Positions 61,123 to 64,000 of a stretch of 64,000 bases of DNA are shown here, in pieces. Where the stretch lies: assembly GCF_014145325.1 (NCBI RefSeq), contig NZ_JACHTF010000001.1:124001-188000 (forward strand). Reading direction: 5' to 3'. Under the pieces are notes generated by a model that saw nothing but the letters and a program-made list of their open reading frames with translations, made no database searches and was not told the origin of the DNA. A program made the position numbers and the translations under genes. Numbering within the stretch: the stretch's first letter is position 1; the number at the start of each line of letters is the position of its first letter. Source of the stretch: Marilutibacter spongiae (GTDB lineage Bacteria; Pseudomonadota; Gammaproteobacteria; Xanthomonadales; Xanthomonadaceae).

Positions 61123-62034
61123 ATGCTGCGCCAGCGCACCCTCAAGAACGTGATCCGCGCCACCGGCGTGGGCCTGCACAGCGGCGAGAAGGTGTTCCTG
61201 ACGCTGCGCCCGGGCCCGGTCGATGGCGGCATCGTGTTCCGGCGCGTCGACCTCGACCCGGTGGTCGAGCTGCCCGCGCACGCGGACCTGGTGACCGAGA
61301 CCATGCTGTGCACCGGCCTCAGCCGTGGCGATGGCAAGGTGATGACCGTCGAGCACCTGATGTCGGCGATGGCCGGGCTGGGCATCGACAACGCGATCGT
61401 CGACCTGTCCGCGCCCGAAGTGCCGATCATGGACGGTTCGGCCGGACCCTTCGTGTTCCTCCTGCAGTCGGCCGGGATCGTCGAGCAGGACGCGCCCAAG
61501 CGCTTCATCCGCATCAAGCACCCGGTGGAAGTGCGCGATGGCGACAAGATCGCCCGCTTCACCCCGCACGACGGCTTCCGGATCGGCTTCACGGTCGAGT
61601 TCGACCATCCGGCCATTCCCTCTTCGCAGTCGCGGGCGGAGGTCGAGTTCTCCACTGCGTCCTATGTCAAGGAAGTCAGCCGCGCGCGTACCTTCGGCTT
61701 CATGCGCGACCTGGAGTTCATGCGCGAGCGCAACCTCGGCCTGGGCGGTTCGATGGACAACGCGATCGTGCTGGACGAGTTCCGCGTCCTCAACGAAGAC
61801 GGCCTGCGATACGCCGACGAGTTCGTACGGCACAAGATCCTCGATGCCGTCGGCGACCTCTACCTCGCCGGCCGGCCGATCATCGGGGCGTACGAGGGCT
61901 TCAAGTCCGGCCACGCCCTGAACAACAAGCTGGTCCGCGCGCTGATGGCCGAGACCTCGGCCTGGGACGAAGTCACCTATGCCGGGGACGAGCCCGAGCC
62001 GGTGGCCTACGCGCCCGCGCCCGCCGGCGCCTGA
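61123..62034 (+). CDS. lpxC: UDP-3-O-acyl-N-acetylglucosamine deacetylase LpxC
   Basis: LpxC carries out the committed step of lipid A synthesis. The 303-residue zinc enzyme has zinc ligands H78 (TVEHLMSA, with catalytic E77), H237 and D241 ([10 protein letters not shown]), and catalytic H264 ([10 protein letters not shown]). The N-terminus [20 protein letters not shown] is typical. The length matches the family. It lies after ftsZ, as in most gammaproteobacteria. Confidence 0.97.
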   Translation: MLRQRTLKNVIRATGVGLHSGEKVFLTLRPGPVDGGIVFRRVDLDPVVELPAHADLVTETMLCTGLSRGDGKVMTVEHLMSAMAGLGIDNAIVDLSAPEVPIMDGSAGPFVFLLQSAGIVEQDAPKRFIRIKHPVEVRDGDKIARFTPHDGFRIGFTVEFDHPAIPSSQSRAEVEFSTASYVKEVSRARTFGFMRDLEFMRERNLGLGGSMDNAIVLDEFRVLNEDGLRYADEFVRHKILDAVGDLYLAGRPIIGAYEGFKSGHALNNKLVRALMAETSAWDEVTYAGDEPEPVAYAPAPAGA

Positions 62035-62116
62035 TCCCCCTCGTTCGAAGCATGGCGGCCGGCAGGCCGAGCGGACGCCCACCTGCGGCGCGTCCGTTCA
62101 GTTCGCAGTCACTTTG

Positions 62117-62240
62117 ACGTGGTTCTTGGCACGAAATTAACGTGCCTCCGTCACAGACGTGAATACACGCCCTCGTGTTAACCAATATTTAACAAAATAT
62201 TTCTTATTTGTTATCTATTAGTTAACAAACACGGGCGAAG
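62117..62240. other. AT-rich hairpin island between convergent genes
   Basis: In a window of high GC, 62137-62230 is strongly AT-rich. It holds a small stem GGCACG/CGTGCC (near 62128-62146). A large imperfect palindrome at 62169-62236 has GCCC/GGGC and CGTGTT/AACACG arms, a GTTAAC on the right side and an inner TAACAAA/TTTGTTA stem. It lies between the ends of lpxC and dciA and may be a two-way terminator or a small RNA; no gene is seen in 62035-62317. Confidence 0.6.
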
Positions 62241-62317
62241 CGCTCAGTAGGATTTCACGTCGCTTTGTCATCGACGGTGCAAGTCGGATACCGACCTGCT
62301 CGCGGGGAGAGCACTTT

Positions 62318-62764
62318 TCACGACTCGCCGTCCTCTTCGGGGGCCGGTCGAAGCGTATCGAGTGCCGCCTGCAGGGCTCTCCGGCTTTGCGATGACAGGG
62401 GGATGGCCTGAAGCGGTGCCCGTTCCGGCGGTGCATGGGGGGTCGAGGAGACCTTGACCACCACTTCGGTCGCAACAAGCCCGATGGAGCGGGCCACGTC
62501 GAGCAGTTCCGGGGCCGCAAGCCTCAGTTTGGTCCGCCAGACAGGAGCGTCGACGACAAAAACCAGTGTGCCTTCCTTCACGTTAGCCAAGCGCGCGTGC
62601 GGGGCAAGTGAAGGAGGCAGGTGGGGATGTAGGCGACGGTCGAGTTCGCCCAGCCATTCGGCTCGGCGGATCGGATCGCCGGCAGGTTCCGACAGCAACG
62701 CGCTCAGCGCGTCCTGCGGAGACGACTGGCGGCGGTGCTTCGACTTGGCTTTGGAATCAGACAT
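62318..62764 (-). CDS. DciA-family (DUF721) helicase-loader candidate
   Basis: This 148-residue product has the DUF721 core: LGELDRRLHPHLPPSL, LVFVVDAPVWRTKLRLAAPE and an N-terminal basic linker. DciA is the ancestral loader of the replicative helicase DnaB in bacteria without DnaC. Its place between lpxC and an M23 peptidase is typical of Pseudomonas and Xanthomonas. The start at 62764 leaves 7 bases to the divergent gene; an ATG at 62782 would overlap it. Confidence 0.82.
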   Translation of the reverse strand: MSDSKAKSKHRRQSSPQDALSALLSEPAGDPIRRAEWLGELDRRLHPHLPPSLAPHARLANVKEGTLVFVVDAPVWRTKLRLAAPELLDVARSIGLVATEVVVKVSSTPHAPPERAPLQAIPLSSQSRRALQAALDTLRPAPEEDGES

Positions 62765-62771
62765 CGGACTT

Positions 62772-63680
62772 ATGACCTTCAATACATTTCAATCGCCGCG
62801 ACGTACTGCCACCGGTCTGCTCGACCGCGGGCACCGCCTCGGCGCATCACGCCCCGGCCTCTATGCCTCGGTCCTCCTGGTGGCGGGCCTCGGCCTCGGA
62901 CTGGGTGCCGCGGCCTTCGGCACCGCAACGCTCCGCGCCCAGGTCGCCGACCAGCAGGCGCAGATCGAGGATACCCGTCGCGAGGCGCAGCGCGAGGTGA
63001 ACGCGCTTGCCGCCCGCCTCGGCGAGCTGCAGGCCGAGGCCAATCGCCTCAATGCCCTGGGCGAGCGCCTGACGCGCATCGGCCAGCTGCAGGACGGCGA
63101 GTTCGACTTCGAGAAGCCGGTCGGCGTCGGTGGCGCCGGGCCGGTGGAAGATATCAGCAAGCCCGAGCTCGACGAAGGCCTCGAGCAGCTCGACGCGCAG
63201 TTCGATGCCGCGGGCGAACAGCTCTCGGTGCTCGAGTCGCTGCTGTTCACCCGCCAGCTCGACCTCAACGCGGTGCCCTCGCGTTCGCCGGTCGCGCGCA
63301 GCTACATCACTTCGGGCTTCGGCTATCGCGCCGATCCGTTCCGCGGTGGTCGCGCGCTGCACAAGGGGCTGGATTTCGACGCCAACACCGGCGACGCGGT
63401 CTTCGCCGTCGCCGACGGCGTGGTCAGCTACTCCGGCCTGCGCTCGGGCTACGGCAAGGTGGTCGAGGTCGACCATGGCAACGGCTACGTCACGCGTTAT
63501 GCGCACAATTCGCGCCTGACCCGAAAGGTCGGCGAGCTGGTACGTGCGGGGCAGGAGATCGCCAAGGCCGGTTCGACCGGGCGCTCCACCGGTGCCCACG
63601 TGCACTTCGAGGTCTGGGAGAACGGGCGGGTCGTGAACCCGCGCAACTTCCTCAACCAGCAGTCGCCGCTGAAGGGCTGA
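62772..63680 (+). CDS. M23 family metallopeptidase (LytM domain)
   Basis: This 302-residue product has one membrane or signal segment (about 30-52) and a coiled coil (about 55-105). The C-terminal M23 domain has zinc ligands H197 and D201 (HKGLDF) and HVH at 276-278, so it should be an active peptidoglycan endopeptidase. A regulatory role in secretion or wall hydrolysis near secA is possible but not shown. It is divergent from dciA across 7 bases. Confidence 0.9.
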   Translation: MTFNTFQSPRRTATGLLDRGHRLGASRPGLYASVLLVAGLGLGLGAAAFGTATLRAQVADQQAQIEDTRREAQREVNALAARLGELQAEANRLNALGERLTRIGQLQDGEFDFEKPVGVGGAGPVEDISKPELDEGLEQLDAQFDAAGEQLSVLESLLFTRQLDLNAVPSRSPVARSYITSGFGYRADPFRGGRALHKGLDFDANTGDAVFAVADGVVSYSGLRSGYGKVVEVDHGNGYVTRYAHNSRLTRKVGELVRAGQEIAKAGSTGRSTGAHVHFEVWENGRVVNPRNFLNQQSPLKG

Positions 63681-63706
63681 GCCCGGACGCCAGGTGGCCA
63701 CCGATG

Positions 63707-63738
63707 CGCCGCGCCCCCCGGGGTGCGGCGTCGTCGTT
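63707..63738 (+). terminator. Strong hairpin after the M23 gene
   Basis: An 11-bp stem with one G-U pair (63707-63717 with 63720-63730) and a 2-base loop is followed by TCGTCGTTT. It lies 27 bases after the stop. Confidence 0.6.
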
Positions 63739-63779
63739 TCCGGGCGCGGATATTCGCGTCGCCGCGGATGCACGGTTCT

Positions 63780-64000
63780 GCGGGCAGGCGCCCTCGTTCC
63801 GGCACTCGGCCGCAGCTCCCGCGCGCTCGCCGGCTTGCACGGCATGCCTTGCAGGCAAGCCTCCTCGTTCCGGCCCTTCGCGGCACAGCCGCTACGGGCG
63901 CTCGGAAGCCTACGAGGCAATGCCTTGTAAGCAGGCTTCTTCGTTCCGGCCCTTCGCGGCACAGCCGCTCCGGGCGCTCGGAAGCCTACAAGGCGATCCC
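63780..64000. repeat. Degenerate tandem repeat of about 72-76 bp at the right edge
   Basis: Units begin with CGTTCCGG at 63794, 63866 and 63942. The last two are nearly identical (CGTTCCGGCCCTTCGCGGCA...). They end with GGAAGCCTAC and a GCCTTGTAAGC-like palindrome. The array runs off the window. No gene is seen from 63681 to 64000. Confidence 0.8.

Overview
The window is a stretch of chromosome from a high-GC gammaproteobacterium of the Xanthomonadaceae (Xanthomonas, Lysobacter or Luteimonas type). Three things point there: the Xps-type type II secretion operon in the order E-F-G-H-I-J-K-L-M-N-D, a division and cell-wall cluster without murD between mraY and ftsW, and the order ftsZ-lpxC-DUF721-M23 peptidase. 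Nearly all genes are housekeeping genes in tightly packed operons. The gaps are unusually rich in palindromic and tandem repeats.

Layout. Positions 1-1255 hold three 193-bp tandem repeats followed by dispersed palindromic elements, with no gene. Next come xerD (minus strand), an RDD membrane protein, a small tyrosine-phosphatase-like protein, dsbC and purL. purL carries an in-frame copy of a palindromic repeat. From 8543 to 19716 lies the complete Xps secretion operon: ATPase E, platform F, pseudopilins G-K, assembly proteins L, M and N, and secretin D. Two glycosyltransferase-like genes follow. On the minus strand are pyrF, map and ettA. Then, on the plus strand, come glyA, nrdR, ribD and a methyltransferase, followed by an FMN riboswitch that heads ribE-ribBA-ribH-nusB-thiL.

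Positions 33630-38419 hold a secreted S15-type hydrolase and a three-gene module: an N-formylglutamate amidohydrolase-like protein, a QEGLA-motif (DUF1704) HExxxH peptidase-like protein, and a glutathione-synthetase-like ATP-grasp ligase. The three genes overlap end to start and look like an uncharacterised pathway; this is the best candidate for something new in the window. A minus-strand group follows (a uracil-DNA glycosylase family protein, an FAD-linked oxidoreductase, yraN, lpoA), diverging from rsmI.

rnpB (RNase P RNA) begins at about 43160. Its 3' end, with the terminator, is duplicated 481 bp downstream inside a repeat mosaic of about 1.3 kb. The division and cell-wall cluster then runs from 45103 to 60874: mraZ-rsmH-ftsL-ftsI-murE-murF-mraY-ftsW-murG-murC-ddl-ftsQ-ftsA-ftsZ. 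It starts from a good sigma-70-type promoter followed by five 10-bp-phased GNGG-type boxes that fit an MraZ operator. lpxC, a DciA-family (DUF721) helicase-loader candidate and an M23 peptidase close the window, followed by another short repeat array. I recognised no tRNA, rRNA operon, CRISPR array, insertion sequence or prophage.
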